The notes beneath the pieces were generated by a model, which worked only from the letters and a program-made list of their open reading frames with translations, was not told the origin of the DNA and searched no databases. A stretch of DNA of 64,000 nucleotides. Origin: Phyllobacterium zundukense (lineage in GTDB: Bacteria; Pseudomonadota; Alphaproteobacteria; Rhizobiales; Rhizobiaceae). The number at the start of each line of letters is the position of its first letter. Positions within the stretch are counted from its first letter, which is position 1. The DNA lies in NCBI RefSeq assembly GCF_025452195.1, contig NZ_CP104972.1:926470-990469 (forward strand). The letters run 5' to 3'. A program made the translations under genes and the position numbers. Shown piece after piece: positions 8,752-18,310 of this stretch.

Positions 8752-11159
8752 TGTTTTATGCGAGCATGTCCGCCTTGCTTTCCCATTGGAGCCGGCAGCC
8801 GATGCAACTGGCGATGCTGCTCATGGGTCTCTCACTGGCGACCGCCCTCTGGTCGGGTGTTCAGGCGATCAATGCTGAGGCGCGTGCCAGCTACGATCGT
8901 GCGGCGTCGATGCTGGGACAGGATCGCCTCGAACAATTGGTATCGGCGGACGGGGAAACAATCCCGCAGCAGGTCTTTGTCGATCTCAGCCGGGCAGGCT
9001 GGCTGGTGTCTCCAGTCCTGGAGGGTCAGCTGCGTCTCGGCGCCGCGCGGCTGCACGTCCTCGGCATCGATCCTGTGAGCTTGCCGCGCGAAGCGCAGCA
9101 AGTGGATCTGGCAGGAGGCGATAGTCTTCTGCCGTTCATCACCCCACCGGGGCTGCTCTACGTTTCGCCAGCCACGGTAGAACAGCTGGCAGGCCAGCAA
9201 ACGCCGCCATTGCGGATCGCAAAAGACCTGCTGCCGGGCATGGCAATCACCGATATCGGGATAGCCCAGTCCCTGCTCGGCAAGCCCGGCCAGATCAGCC
9301 GCCTGGTCGTCTCGCCGGATCAGACCGTCGATCGTGCCACGCTTGCGACGACTGCGCCGCAACTGACGCTGAAGAAACCGGACCCCCGGGGCGATTTGGC
9401 GAGAATGACCGACAGCTTCCACTTGAACCTGACCGCGTTCGGGTTTCTGGCCTTCGCGGTCGGGTTGTTCATGGTCTATTCCGCAATCGGGCTAGCCTTC
9501 GAACAGCGCCGCTCAACCTTCCGGACGCTGCGTTCGCTCGGTTTGTCGGCGCGATCGCTGACGGGACTTTTGCTGACCGAACTGATCATGCTGGCGCTGG
9601 TGGCAGGCGGTGCCGGGGTGGCGCTTGGCTATCTCATCGCATCGCTTCTTCTGCCGGGAGTCGCCGCAACCCTGCAAGGTCTCTATGGCGCCAGTATTCC
9701 GGGCGCGCTGACGTTGCGCCCGACATGGTGGGCGACGGGACTGGGCATTGCGGTTTTCGGAACACTTTTGTCGGCCGCGCAAAGTCTCTGGCGCATTTGG
9801 CGCATGCCTCTGCTGGCACCGGCACAACCGCGTGCATGGGCGCGGGCGTCGGAAGGTGCGTTTCGCATCCAGGCGATAGCCGCGATTGCGCTTTTTGCTT
9901 TGACGCTTGCGCTCGCTCGTTGGGGTACGGGGCTGATCGCCGGATTTTCCATCCTCGGCGGCCTGCTTCTGGGAGCGGCGCTAATATTGCCGGTCCTCCT
10001 CGCGCTGTTCCTGCTCGTCATGCAGCGCTGGTCGGCGAGACCCGTGACGGCGTGGTTCTGGGCGGACACACGCCAGCAATTGCCCGGCCTTTCGATGGCG
10101 CTGATGGCACTCTTGCTGGCATTGTCCGCAAATGTCGGCGTGGGAACGATGGTGTCAAGCTTCCGCTTGACGTTTACCGGCTGGCTCGATCAGCGACTGG
10201 CTGCCGAACTCTACGTCACGGCACGAACCGAGACTGAGGCTACCGCCCTTCGCGAATGGCTCACACCTCGGGTAGACGCCATCCTCCCGGTCTGGAATGT
10301 CGAAGGCGACTTCCAAGGACAGCCAGTGCAGATCTTCGGCGTAGCGGATGATGCGACCTATCGCGACAACTGGCCCCTGTTGCAGGCGACGTCCGACGTT
10401 TGGGATCGTGTGGCCAGCGGCAAGGCTGCTTTGGTCAATGAGCAGCTGTCGCGCCGCCATCATCTGAACATCGGCGATCCTCTCATCCTGCCCGGCGGCT
10501 GGACGACGGTGATCGCGGGAGTTTATTCGGACTATGGCAATCCGACGGGACAGGTCATCGTCGGCATAGTTGCCTTGACATCGCACTATCCGGACGTCTC
10601 CCGGCTTCGCTACGGTCTGCGCTTGGCCCAAGCAAACGTCGCCGGAGTGGGCAGCGAACTGCGCAAGCAGTTCGATCTTCCTGAGCAGAACGTGGTTGAT
10701 CAAGCGAGTCTCAAACGCCGGTCGATTCAAATTTTCGAACAGACGTTTGCTGTGACGGCGGCGCTGAATGTACTGACCCTTGCGGTTGCGGGCCTGGCGA
10801 TGTTTGCAAGCCTGATGACCCTGTCGGGGATGCGGCTGCCGCAATTGGCACCAGCTTGGGCGATGGGATTGACGCGGCGGCAATTGGTTCTTCTTGAATT
10901 GGCACGAGCCATGGTGCTCGTCGTCATTACCCTGCTTGCTGCGCTACCGGTCGGCATCGGGCTTGCTTGGGTACTGCTCGCGATCGTCAATGTCGAGGCA
11001 TTCGGATGGCGGCTGCCGATGCATCTGTTCCCGGCCGACTGGCTGCGGCTTGGGGCGATCGAGCTTGCCGCCGCGCTGCTGTCGGCGCTGTTCCCCCTGA
11101 AGCGTCTCGCGCGGGTCACGCCCACCGATCTTCTGAAGGTCTTCGCCAATGAACGCTAG
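8751..11159 (+). CDS. FtsX/MacB-type ABC transporter permease, double-length
   Basis: 802 aa with two FtsX-like cores in one chain. One TM helix near residue 25 precedes a periplasmic domain of about 200 aa, then three helices around residues 225-340 (FLAFAVGLFMVYSAIGLAFE). A central TM pair leads into a second periplasmic domain, and three C-terminal helices follow. It should dimerise with the preceding ATPase and act on a periplasmic or outer-membrane substrate. It overlaps the ATPase by the TGATG junction and overlaps the start of the AttH-like gene by 11 bp, giving a three-gene operon. The set resembles AttEFGH of Agrobacterium, with the two permease halves fused; this comparison is from memory. 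Confidence 0.9.
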   Translation: MFYASMSALLSHWSRQPMQLAMLLMGLSLATALWSGVQAINAEARASYDRAASMLGQDRLEQLVSADGETIPQQVFVDLSRAGWLVSPVLEGQLRLGAARLHVLGIDPVSLPREAQQVDLAGGDSLLPFITPPGLLYVSPATVEQLAGQQTPPLRIAKDLLPGMAITDIGIAQSLLGKPGQISRLVVSPDQTVDRATLATTAPQLTLKKPDPRGDLARMTDSFHLNLTAFGFLAFAVGLFMVYSAIGLAFEQRRSTFRTLRSLGLSARSLTGLLLTELIMLALVAGGAGVALGYLIASLLLPGVAATLQGLYGASIPGALTLRPTWWATGLGIAVFGTLLSAAQSLWRIWRMPLLAPAQPRAWARASEGAFRIQAIAAIALFALTLALARWGTGLIAGFSILGGLLLGAALILPVLLALFLLVMQRWSARPVTAWFWADTRQQLPGLSMALMALLLALSANVGVGTMVSSFRLTFTGWLDQRLAAELYVTARTETEATALREWLTPRVDAILPVWNVEGDFQGQPVQIFGVADDATYRDNWPLLQATSDVWDRVASGKAALVNEQLSRRHHLNIGDPLILPGGWTTVIAGVYSDYGNPTGQVIVGIVALTSHYPDVSRLRYGLRLAQANVAGVGSELRKQFDLPEQNVVDQASLKRRSIQIFEQTFAVTAALNVLTLAVAGLAMFASLMTLSGMRLPQLAPAWAMGLTRRQLVLLELARAMVLVVITLLAALPVGIGLAWVLLAIVNVEAFGWRLPMHLFPADWLRLGAIELAAALLSALFPLKRLARVTPTDLLKVFANER

Positions 11160-12228
11160 ATCTTTGCTGTCGACATTCTCTGCCGTGATTATGCTCTGCA
11201 ACGCTTTCGGCGGCACGGCTAGTGCCCAGGGCTTTGCCGGCCTTGGTACGACCGCGGAGGGATTTGCGGTTCCTCAGCCCGGGATCGCGTTGAACTTTTC
11301 GGTCGATCATGGGTCGCATCCGAATTATCGGATCGAGTGGTGGTATCTGACGGCAAACCTGAAATCCGCCGACGGCACGGAGTATGGCGTACAATGGACG
11401 CTCTTTCGCTCAGCACTTGCACCGGGCGAGAAGACCGGCTGGTCGAGCCCGCAGGTCTGGATGGGCCACGCGGCGTTGACGACGCAATCGCAGCAATATG
11501 TCGCCGAGCGCCTTGCCCGTGGTGGAGTCGGCCAGGCCGGCGTGACCGCCTCCCCCTTTGCGGCCTGGATCGACGATTGGCAGATGCAAAGCTTGGTTGG
11601 CGGCAGCCAACAAGACGGGCTGTCCGATATCGACCTCAAGGCTGCTGGTGCGAAGTTTCGCTACAATCTAAGGCTTCACGCAACCGGTCCTCTCGTTCTG
11701 CAGGGCCAGAACGGCTACTCCGTGAAATCCGCAAAAGGGCAGGCAAGCTATTATTACTCGCAGCCTTTTTACTCCGTCGAGGGCAAGCTTGATCTGCCGG
11801 AAGGCGAGGTTGCCGTCACAGGGCAAGCGTGGCTAGACCGGGAATGGTCGTCACAGCCGTTGGCAGCAGACCAGACCGGATGGGACTGGTTCTCTTTGCA
11901 TCTCGACAGCGGTGAAAAGCTGATGGGCTTTCGCCTGCGGGATGGCGGTAGCGGATTTACATCCACAACATGGATTTCCGCAGAAGGAAAGCCGACGCCG
12001 TTACCTCCAGGGACACTGAAGTTGACGCCGCTCGACACCGCGCGTGTGGCCGGCCGCGATATCCCGGTTGCATGGCGCATCGAATTGCCATCTCGCAATC
12101 TCAATATTACCGCGACCGCGCTCAACCGCGAGGCTTGGATGGCGACGCGTACGCCCTATTGGGAAGGTCCAATAAGCTTCAAAGGCTCCCATACAGGGCG
12201 AGGATACCTCGAAATGACCGGTTACTGA
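11149..12228 (+). CDS. Secreted AttH/CrtC-like lipocalin-fold protein
   Basis: 359 aa with an N-terminal signal peptide ending near GGTASAQGF. Family features are PNYRIEWWYLTANL near residue 60, VQWTLFRSAL, the central WLDREWSSQPL with GWDWFSLHL, and GYLEMTGY at the end. The carotenoid 1,2-hydratase-like (CrtC/AttH) family often follows an ABC transporter of this type and is exported to the periplasm. It may carry or modify a hydrophobic molecule handled by the transporter. The ATG overlaps the permease gene by 11 bp, so it is translationally coupled. The enzymatic activity is unproven. Confidence 0.88.
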   Translation: MNARSLLSTFSAVIMLCNAFGGTASAQGFAGLGTTAEGFAVPQPGIALNFSVDHGSHPNYRIEWWYLTANLKSADGTEYGVQWTLFRSALAPGEKTGWSSPQVWMGHAALTTQSQQYVAERLARGGVGQAGVTASPFAAWIDDWQMQSLVGGSQQDGLSDIDLKAAGAKFRYNLRLHATGPLVLQGQNGYSVKSAKGQASYYYSQPFYSVEGKLDLPEGEVAVTGQAWLDREWSSQPLAADQTGWDWFSLHLDSGEKLMGFRLRDGGSGFTSTTWISAEGKPTPLPPGTLKLTPLDTARVAGRDIPVAWRIELPSRNLNITATALNREAWMATRTPYWEGPISFKGSHTGRGYLEMTGY

Positions 12229-12494
12229 TTGATTCAGCCGCAACGACTTTGCCGTAAGATATTGTTCGAAGGACCGAGTGTCATCAAACCGTTTCCTCCA
12301 TGGCGGACGAAACTGCACTCTGATTCCTGCCGTGGATCTGACGGACGGCGCAGATGAAATGAGGGGATCGCAGATGGACAGTTTCGATTGCGGGGGGTAA
12401 GAACCGGATTTTTGAGCCCGGCGGGGCTATCCCTTGCGCAGGTCATCGACCGACGTCGGTGATCCTCACAGGATCAAATTGCGGAGAATCCGAA
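12229..12494. other. Short intergenic region
   Basis: No gene or clear signal was found. It is GC-rich with a few short inverted repeats, none with a T-tract. Confidence 0.35.
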
Positions 12495-12569
12495 ATGAGC
12501 AAAGTAGAAGACACAAGGCCGTGGGTCGCCTGGTGGTTCACAGAGTTCTGGGGCAAGCACGCTAGCTGA
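12495..12569 (+). pseudogene. N-terminal fragment of a SnoaL/NTF2-like ester cyclase
   Basis: A 24-codon frame (starting MSKVEDTRPWVAWWFTEFWG) ends in TGA. The PWVAWWFTEFWGK segment resembles the start of SnoaL-like polyketide-cyclase family proteins, which are about 130 aa. The rest of the domain is missing. The same frame reopens at 12570 without family character, so this is probably a truncated relic. Confidence 0.4.
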
Positions 12570-12833
12570 ATGGGACCGCTCGAGCAGATGTCCGAAAACG
12601 AGAAAGCCGACCACTTCAAGACCAATCGGATGCTGCCCGCGCACTCATCGGTTGCACATCCGGACAGGACGATCATCACGCGGGAGGCGTTGTCAGATGC
12701 GCGGATGAACACCTTCACCAGGGATGGCAGCTTGCGCGGGCTGGATGGTTTCATCGACGAATACGGAAAGCTATCCGAACAAGAGCCGGGCGAAGCGGAG
12801 CTCCTAGTCTCGGCAACGCCTCCGAAAATCTAG
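12570..12833 (+). CDS. Hypothetical 87-aa frame
   Basis: It starts at an ATG directly after the stop of the SnoaL-like fragment and in the same frame. The product is hydrophilic and acidic, with no signal peptide or membrane helix and no recognised domain. There is no clear ribosome site. It may be non-coding sequence or part of a relic. Its end overlaps the stop of the convergent gene by four bases. Confidence 0.25.
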   Translation: MGPLEQMSENEKADHFKTNRMLPAHSSVAHPDRTIITREALSDARMNTFTRDGSLRGLDGFIDEYGKLSEQEPGEAELLVSATPPKI

Positions 12834-13276
12834 GTTGACTTATCTTCACGAGGAGGCAATTCATAGGTGGTGCTTTTCTCGTTCGTTTCGTCCTTGTTGA
12901 ACCCAATCGCAGCAAACCGGCGATCGACCTCGGGATGATTACTCCAGATCACCGACCGGACAGGAATGTTGCCGCAAAGTTGTTGGATTTGCTGAATATG
13001 TCGTTTGCAGAAGCGAACGGTTTTCGCTGCGAAAAACGCTTCATTAGCTGCGAAAGAAGTGTACGCATTTCCATCATCTTCATGCCACGTGATAACGGCC
13101 AGGATTTGGTCTCCTTCTCGCAAAGCGTGTCCTCGACCTTCTCTTAGGTCCATCAAAAGATGCTCTTTGGCGCCTCCTTCAGTCTCTCCGGCTGCTGAAA
13201 ATTCTTGGCTAATTCTGGCGGCGAGATGCGCGAAGACATGACTGAGGTCTTGTCGCGTGGCGGTTCTGGCTTCCAT
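12830..13276 (-). CDS. GNAT-fold acetyltransferase-like protein
   Basis: 148 aa from the ATG at 13276; the frame extends further upstream but into relic MucR sequence, so the inner start is preferred. The protein opens MEARTATRQDLSHVFAHLA and has a beta-strand/helix pattern ILAVITWHEDDGNAYTSFAA followed by a helix and IPVRSVIWSNHPEVDRRFAAIGF. The latter resembles the C-terminal half of phage-type GNAT proteins. The acetyl-CoA P-loop is not obvious. The substrate is unknown. Confidence 0.5.
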   Translation of the reverse strand: MEARTATRQDLSHVFAHLAARISQEFSAAGETEGGAKEHLLMDLREGRGHALREGDQILAVITWHEDDGNAYTSFAANEAFFAAKTVRFCKRHIQQIQQLCGNIPVRSVIWSNHPEVDRRFAAIGFNKDETNEKSTTYELPPREDKST

Positions 13277-13510
13277 GGCTGTCCTCCGATCCGTCTCACT
13301 GAACCTATAAATAGGGACGTTCCCATGCAATTCACAGACGCTGTCACCGTCGCGGGAACGCGCGTGATGACGGCAAGCTTTGTTGCCGATGCTCGGATCG
13401 CTCGCACCGGCATTCAGACCTATCTTGGGGCGACAAGATTTGTTCCAAATCATACGCTTGCCCGATTCATGATCCTTTCCAGTTGATATGATTTGGAACA
13501 GTTTTTTTAA

Positions 13511-13805
13511 CCCCCCGTATTGCTCAGGCGAACGCCCAAACGATTTCATCAGATGGCGTTTCAACGATTTGAACTTTTTCCCCTCTTCCAGGCAGATGAT
13601 GTAATCGGGGTAACTGACTTCTTCGGATTTACTGCTGGCTCTGGTCTCGGCGCGCCAACCGCAGTTTCTTCAACGGCTTGGGCAACGCCGGCGAATGCCG
13701 CATGCACATCGTCGATTAAGCTGTATCCGCCAATGGCACTGCATTCTTGCTGACGTAAGCAGCCACCAATCCGGCTGTCAGTTCAACCAATTGGTGTTTA
13801 TCTCA
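13511..13805 (-). pseudogene. MucR/Ros-family regulator, degenerate
   Basis: Pieces in three frames reconstruct a MucR protein: HQLVELTAGLVAAYVSKNAV, then SLIDDVHAAFAGVAQAVEE with AVNPKKSVTP, then YPDYIICLEEGKKFKSLKRH. The last holds the single zinc-finger segment (Cys and His). At least two frameshifts separate them, and the C-terminal part after SFGRSPEQYGG is lost. MucR proteins regulate exopolysaccharide and motility genes in rhizobia. This copy cannot be functional as read. Confidence 0.7.
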
Positions 13806-13924
13806 ATGCCAGCGTCCGGAGCATTCATTCAGCCAGTTCCCATCTAAAGTTTCGGATTTCTCAAATCTCGGCGGGTCCGTGAACACCAATTGCACTGAAA
13901 ACACAAATGTGAAAACCAGCGGGG

Positions 13925-14182
13925 CTATTTGCCCTGATTGATATAGTCGACGAAAATATCGGCTTCCTTGGCGGCTTCAATGAATGCAGAGCGCGCATCG
14001 GCAGCCGATGCGTTTCCGTCCAGAGCGTCAAAGCAACGCTGACGGGCTGCTTTTAGTTTTGGGCCTTGGTGCACAGGCCACTTCATCAACAAAAATTCGG
14101 CGGCTTCTGTGACCGAGCAAATGTTCTCGGGCTTGCCCAAGCGGCGGGATTCGATCGTTACTGGCGGGAATGGATGGCTCAT
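13925..14182 (-). CDS. DUF982 protein
   Basis: 85 aa. The family pattern is visible: ICSVTEAAEFLLMKWPVHQGPK in the first half and ARQRCFDALDG with DARSAFIEAAKEADIFVDY in the second. DUF982 proteins are small, found almost only in rhizobia and relatives and frequently plasmid-borne. No molecular function is established. The gene stands alone between relic sequences. Confidence 0.85.
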   Translation of the reverse strand: MSHPFPPVTIESRRLGKPENICSVTEAAEFLLMKWPVHQGPKLKAARQRCFDALDGNASAADARSAFIEAAKEADIFVDYINQGK

Positions 14183-14630
14183 ATTGGCAAAATACGCCCA
14201 CTGTTCAGGTCAATTCAATCTCCCATTTAGGGCAGCCGATCTTATGTTCAAGTATGATATCAGGAGTATGACGGAGTGCTGGCATTGCTCCACGCAATTG
14301 GGGATTAACCTTCTAAGGATTTCTGTAATGTTCGAGTTTGTAGGAAGCACGAGCTTGGGACCGACGAACCCTAAATGGCAGGAAAGTCGGATGGTCGGCA
14401 TCCGCTGTTCACGCCTTGCCAAAAGCACATTTTCCCAAATCTACTATTTCTGGTCCGTGTCGACCCATCCTTCGTCATTATCACTGAGTTCAGTCGATGG
14501 GCCCTCGCCAACATGTTCAGCAGGACGGCACGCTGACCCAAAGCAACTTGACCTTGTGATCCCCATGTGAGTTTGCAACACTGCCCCAAAATGTTCCACC
14601 CCGAAACGGGCTGACGCTGGTTGAGCAACC
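14183..14630. other. Intergenic region, no gene recognised
   Basis: It contains open frames on both strands but no domain-like sequence, ribosome site or repeat that I could identify. Confidence 0.35.
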
Positions 14631-15029
14631 TTAGCGGGAGAAATTGTATGTCGCGCAGGTTCCCTTCTGCGGATGCGGATCGGCCACAGCTTCCTGAGGC
14701 ACGTCAGGCCCCTCGAATACCTTCATGAAGAGGGAGACAACGCTTCCTTGGGCAAGAACGACATACGTCACATCCTTCTCGCCGCACAGGCGATTGCCGT
14801 TCATAAGCACAGGATTGGCCGGAGGGTCGACCTTGAACACGCCAAGCCGGCCTTCGACGGGAACGAGCCTGATGCTCTCTCCATTGGCAAAAACGATCCG
14901 ATCGGTTCCAAGAGTGATATCTCCGGTGACAGCAGTCGCCGTGTTGCTGGGTGCCTTCCATACGTCGTCCTGGGCGTGGGATGCGGCAGACCCCGACACC
15001 AGAACCACGGCTGCCAGTAGCGTCCGCAT
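14631..15029 (-). CDS. Small periplasmic protein of unknown function
   Basis: 132 aa from the ATG at 15029, which has AAGGAGG at correct spacing; the ATG six bases upstream overlaps that ribosome site. A clear signal peptide (MRTLLAAVVLVSGSAASHAQ) ends at an AxA-type cleavage site. The mature part of about 112 aa is beta-rich (DITLGTDRIVFANGESIRLV). It has two cysteines, in NRLCGEKDVTY and KGTCATYNF, likely to form a disulphide. No family is recognised. It stands alone. Confidence 0.7.
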   Translation of the reverse strand: MRTLLAAVVLVSGSAASHAQDDVWKAPSNTATAVTGDITLGTDRIVFANGESIRLVPVEGRLGVFKVDPPANPVLMNGNRLCGEKDVTYVVLAQGSVVSLFMKVFEGPDVPQEAVADPHPQKGTCATYNFSR

Positions 15030-15035
15030 GGCCAT

Positions 15036-15430
15036 CCTCCTTGTGCCTTCTTAACTGACGCTTAAAGAAAGGCGTTTATCGGGCACCGGCCGCTAGGCGC
15101 GATTTGATACGCGCGCGGGCGATCTAAGCAAAATGTCGTCCTCTTGAAACAACTCTGCCCGCGGGGCTGAGAGGAACTTGAAGACTGGAGAAGGCAATCA
15201 CCGGACAATTTATTGCACGGTGACCTGCGCAGCAGATATCGAAGCGCGCAGCCGCACAAAAAGGGGGTGCCACCCATCGTTCCACACGAGACATTATGCA
15301 ACTTTAGGAGCACATACGGGCCATCTAGCCTCAATTGGCGAGACCAATGGGGCATACGCGTTTGGATAGGCCGATTAGAGTGGTTTTTGACTGGGCACAA
15401 AAATCTAAAGGCAGTTTGCGACAGATCCTT
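15036..15430. other. Intergenic region with dispersed repeat A
   Basis: No gene was recognised. It contains the repeat at 15278-15305. Confidence 0.4.
15278..15305 (+). repeat. Dispersed repeat A, copy 2
   Basis: CGTTCC-AC-ACGAGACATTATGCAACTTT, nearly identical in its core to the copies at 980, 27306 and 33915. Confidence 0.6.
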
Positions 15431-16468
15431 CTAAATCTGAACCGCTTCTATCACGCTAACCGCGGAATCGGTCGGCACGACACGCGTGAGACGGAAGTCA
15501 GCCTTACTAAGAAGGGAGCGGTATTCGGCCTCAGTCCGCTCCTGGCCTCCAGGGAGTACGAGCATCACCATATCAAGCATCTTACCTGGATGCGGCGCGT
15601 CGCCGGCCGGTAACACCATCTCCACAATAAGCAGATGGCCGCCCGGCTTCATGGCTTTGCGGACGTGGCCAAGGATCCTGAGGCACTGATCTTCACCCCA
15701 GTCATGGAGGATGTGCGACAGAAGATAGGCATTGCCCCCGGCAGGCACGGTGTCGAAGAAATCACCGGCTTCTATCGTTACACGGTCGATCACGCCTTTT
15801 GATTGGAGCAAAGCGGGCGCGTCCCCCACCACGTGCGACCTGTCGATCAGGATCCCGCGAGGCCCGGCATGGCGGGTGAGGATGGCTGCCAGCATGTTGC
15901 CAGTCGCGCCGCCGACATCGACAACGGTCTCGAACGTGGAAAAATCGTAGGCCGCCGCAACTGCCGGAGGCTCTTCGCCATGAATGCCGACCATCGTCTC
16001 GCTGAACAGGGAGGCGTCATCAGGATGCTGCGCGAGGTACTCGAAGACCGGCATCCCCTGAACTTTTTCAAAGCCGGTTTCACCTGTCTGAACGGAATGG
16101 ACGATGTGATCGAAGGAGCCGTCAAACCAATAGCTCCCAACGGTAAGCAGGGTTGCCCTTGCCGAGCCGGGAGCGCCGGTCGTCAGCGCCTGACCCAAGT
16201 CAGTCAGGGCGAACCGTCGCTCGGTCCGCTCGGTGAGGATGCCCAAACTTGCGAGCGTGCGCATCAACCTGTGCAGAATAGGGGCATGCGCGCCGATAGC
16301 GCCCGCCAGCTCCTCTGCACTCTTAGTTCCTGACTTAAGCTGATCTGCGAGACCCAATTTGGCCGCAGCGTAGACAACTCTGGATGCCCAGTAGGCAGTA
16401 CCCATCTGAATAAGTTGAACGTGAGGCGGAAGACTTAGTGATGAAGAATGCTGCTCAGGTTCAGTCAT
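15431..16468 (-). CDS. O-methyltransferase (hydroxyneurosporene/acetylserotonin O-methyltransferase type)
   Basis: 345 aa from the ATG at 16468. The N-terminal dimerisation winged helix contains QMGTAYWASRVVYAAAKLGL and MRTLASLGILTE. The SAM domain has VVDVGGATGNMLAAIL (motif I), ILIDRSHVV, IEAGDFFDTVPAGGNAYLLS and the catalytic-type HILHDWGEDQC with MKPGGHLLIVE. Such enzymes methylate hydroxyls of secondary metabolites using SAM. The substrate is unknown. It is a single gene; the next methyltransferase upstream on the same strand starts 1.3 kb away. Confidence 0.9.
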   Translation of the reverse strand: MTEPEQHSSSLSLPPHVQLIQMGTAYWASRVVYAAAKLGLADQLKSGTKSAEELAGAIGAHAPILHRLMRTLASLGILTERTERRFALTDLGQALTTGAPGSARATLLTVGSYWFDGSFDHIVHSVQTGETGFEKVQGMPVFEYLAQHPDDASLFSETMVGIHGEEPPAVAAAYDFSTFETVVDVGGATGNMLAAILTRHAGPRGILIDRSHVVGDAPALLQSKGVIDRVTIEAGDFFDTVPAGGNAYLLSHILHDWGEDQCLRILGHVRKAMKPGGHLLIVEMVLPAGDAPHPGKMLDMVMLVLPGGQERTEAEYRSLLSKADFRLTRVVPTDSAVSVIEAVQI

Positions 16469-17059
16469 ATTGAGCTTTCTGTATGAGTATACCGATTGAG
16501 CTGAACACGCGTGCATACGGGTGGTATGAGCATGGTCCCCTCATCGTGAGGTGTCAAATCACGTTGCAGCATCGGACCAGAAAGCGTTCTCCTTTCTCTT
16601 GGAATATTCTATCCGTACAATGTCGAAATGTTATGAATAAATGTTCCTTTGAAAATGCCGATAATACGCGAATTTCGAACAATTTTGGTTGTAGCTTAAA
16701 TGTCTACAATCCATGTCAAGACGCCATTTTTCACCAATTCGCTTATGATAACGTCCCGAAAAGGTATGAGCTGCAGACCCATTCACGTCTCATGGTTGTA
16801 CTTTGCCACTATGCGGTCTTTCTGGCTAAACGGAAATGAAGGGAGCCAAACAAACTACGGCTGCTTCGCGCCTCATGTCGGTCGTTTGGGCTGGCTTCAA
16901 CAGATCCTGAAAGCGGACACGCCAACGATAAAGCCAAGATGCAGGAGATGCTCTCGTTGCCTGCTGCTTGTGACCGGAAGCAGCGGCATGGCGTTGAAAG
17001 CGGCCGGCTTCCCATCGGCGCGTTGCGGACGAGGGTGATGACGCTTCGCTCCACGCGTC
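16469..17059. other. Intergenic region containing a copy of repeat B
   Basis: No gene was recognised. At about 16859-16888 it carries, on the minus strand, a divergent copy of the AATGACCGG-type repeat B (key pieces ACGACCGAC and CGAAGCAGCC). Confidence 0.4.
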
Positions 17060-17794
17060 CTAACCTTCAACCTTCTGCCAGACGGAGACATGTTTATCGC
17101 TGACCTGCGTGAACAGCTCCTTTTTCCAGCCGCCCCAACGCTCTTTGAGCCTTAAACCAGCCAGTCGCGCCATAAGGTCGAATTCAGCTGGCCAGGCATA
17201 ACGAAACGGTACTGAGAATCGCTCATAGCTTCCGTCACGGAGCCAGATGTGATGGGACGAGAAATTCTGGTTCACCACGTCGTACTCGTCGACGCCCCAA
17301 TGCGTTTCGCCGTGGTCGAATGCCAGGATCGTCTCGCCGACCGGCAGCCGCTGAAGCGGTGGCACGCCGACCTCAATCAGGAAGTGTCCACCAGGTTCGA
17401 GATGCGCGGCTGCGTTCCGGAAGCAGGCGAGCTGAGCGTCCTGCGATGTCAGGTTGTTTATCGTATTGAAAACCAGGTAGACGAGTGAGAACCGTCTCGC
17501 GACATCCGTCGTTGCCATATCGCCGATCGCTACCGAGATCTCCGCGCCTCCTTCTTTAGCGCGAAGGCGAGACACCATCGGCCTCGAAAGCTCGATGCCC
17601 TCCACCTGCACCCCTTTCCGCGCGAGAGGAAGTGCGATACGTCCGGTTCCGATCGCGAATTCCAAGGCGCGCCCGCCTCCTGCGAGCTCGGCCAGGAGAT
17701 CAACGGCCGGCTCGATCACCTCTGGCGCAGAGATGCCTTTATCATCATCGTAGGTCGCAGCGATCTTCTCGTCGAAAAGCCCGTCATCATGCAT
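17060..17794 (-). CDS. Class I SAM-dependent methyltransferase
   Basis: 244 aa starting at the ATG at 17794 (MHDDGLFDEKIAATYDDD). The SAM-binding motif is ALEFAIGTGRIALPLA, the acidic loop VEGIELSRPMV, and AHLEPGGHFLIEVGVPP is the post-motif strand. This matches the Methyltransf_25/11 group, which often shows FAIGTGRIALPL in rhizobia and actinobacteria. The frame remains open upstream to 18043, but that part overlaps the DUF1127 gene in another frame and lacks domain character. The substrate is unknown. Confidence 0.85.
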   Translation of the reverse strand: MHDDGLFDEKIAATYDDDKGISAPEVIEPAVDLLAELAGGGRALEFAIGTGRIALPLARKGVQVEGIELSRPMVSRLRAKEGGAEISVAIGDMATTDVARRFSLVYLVFNTINNLTSQDAQLACFRNAAAHLEPGGHFLIEVGVPPLQRLPVGETILAFDHGETHWGVDEYDVVNQNFSSHHIWLRDGSYERFSVPFRYAWPAEFDLMARLAGLRLKERWGGWKKELFTQVSDKHVSVWQKVEG

Positions 17795-17837
17795 TCTGTC
17801 TGCCTCTCTAGTAACGCTTGTTTCAAGACCGACGGCG

Positions 17838-18215
17838 CTATCGCGTTGACCGCGGCTTCGTGGACATCGCATTAATTCGTGAGCCGTCGCGAAAGGGATC
17901 AGCGAGGGCTTCCACCCATCCGCTCGGGGCATGGGATTCCCCGCAGGCAAGCGCATCCATGGCGGCGGCCGGTGATCTGTTTCGTCGCTCGCTGGCTGCG
18001 ACGGTCCCAGTCCAAGCGAACTCGCGAATATCGCGACGCGCAATACCTATGTCCGCCAGATCACGATCCGATAGTCGGTGCAGTGCGTGTTCGGTCTCGC
18101 TCCGTTGCCACCAGCCCACAACGACGGAGGCTCCGTACCTCAAAGCTGGTAGCTTCGTCAGAAGGCCGCGGGCAAGGCGCTCCGGGATTTCGGCCATTTG
18201 GAATTCCAGTGTCAT
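17838..18215 (-). CDS. DUF1127-containing small protein
   Basis: 125 aa. The diagnostic DUF1127 segment HRLSDRDLADIGIARRDI lies at about residues 46-63, preceded by an aromatic helix SVVVGWWQRSETEHAL. In alphaproteobacteria such proteins are small, often RNA-binding or regulatory (CcaF1 is one example), and usually about 45-75 aa. This one has an extra C-terminal tail of about 60 residues that may be adventitious. GAAGG sits just before the start; a second ATG at 18197 is also possible. It lies 43 bp upstream of the methyltransferase on the same strand. Confidence 0.75.
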   Translation of the reverse strand: MTLEFQMAEIPERLARGLLTKLPALRYGASVVVGWWQRSETEHALHRLSDRDLADIGIARRDIREFAWTGTVAASERRNRSPAAAMDALACGESHAPSGWVEALADPFRDGSRINAMSTKPRSTR

Positions 18216-18310
18216 GACCTTCGTCCAAGTTGTGCTGAGTTAATGCCAACCTAGTGAATTGCCGTCAGACGTGTTATCGGCAGTCTGACAAATTATGTCT
18301 CTGAGCCGCC

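Noticed and set aside
9513..10883. Several minus-strand frames of 100-240 codons inside the ABC permease gene
   Set aside because: They are shadows of the permease in high-GC DNA.
12395..12465. GC-rich hairpin-like stretch that could be taken for a tRNA or terminator
   Set aside because: No cloverleaf, no T-arm consensus and no T-tract.
12830..13564. Extended 244-codon version of the GNAT-like gene
   Set aside because: Its first 96 codons cover MucR relic sequence; the ATG at 13276 is the sensible start.
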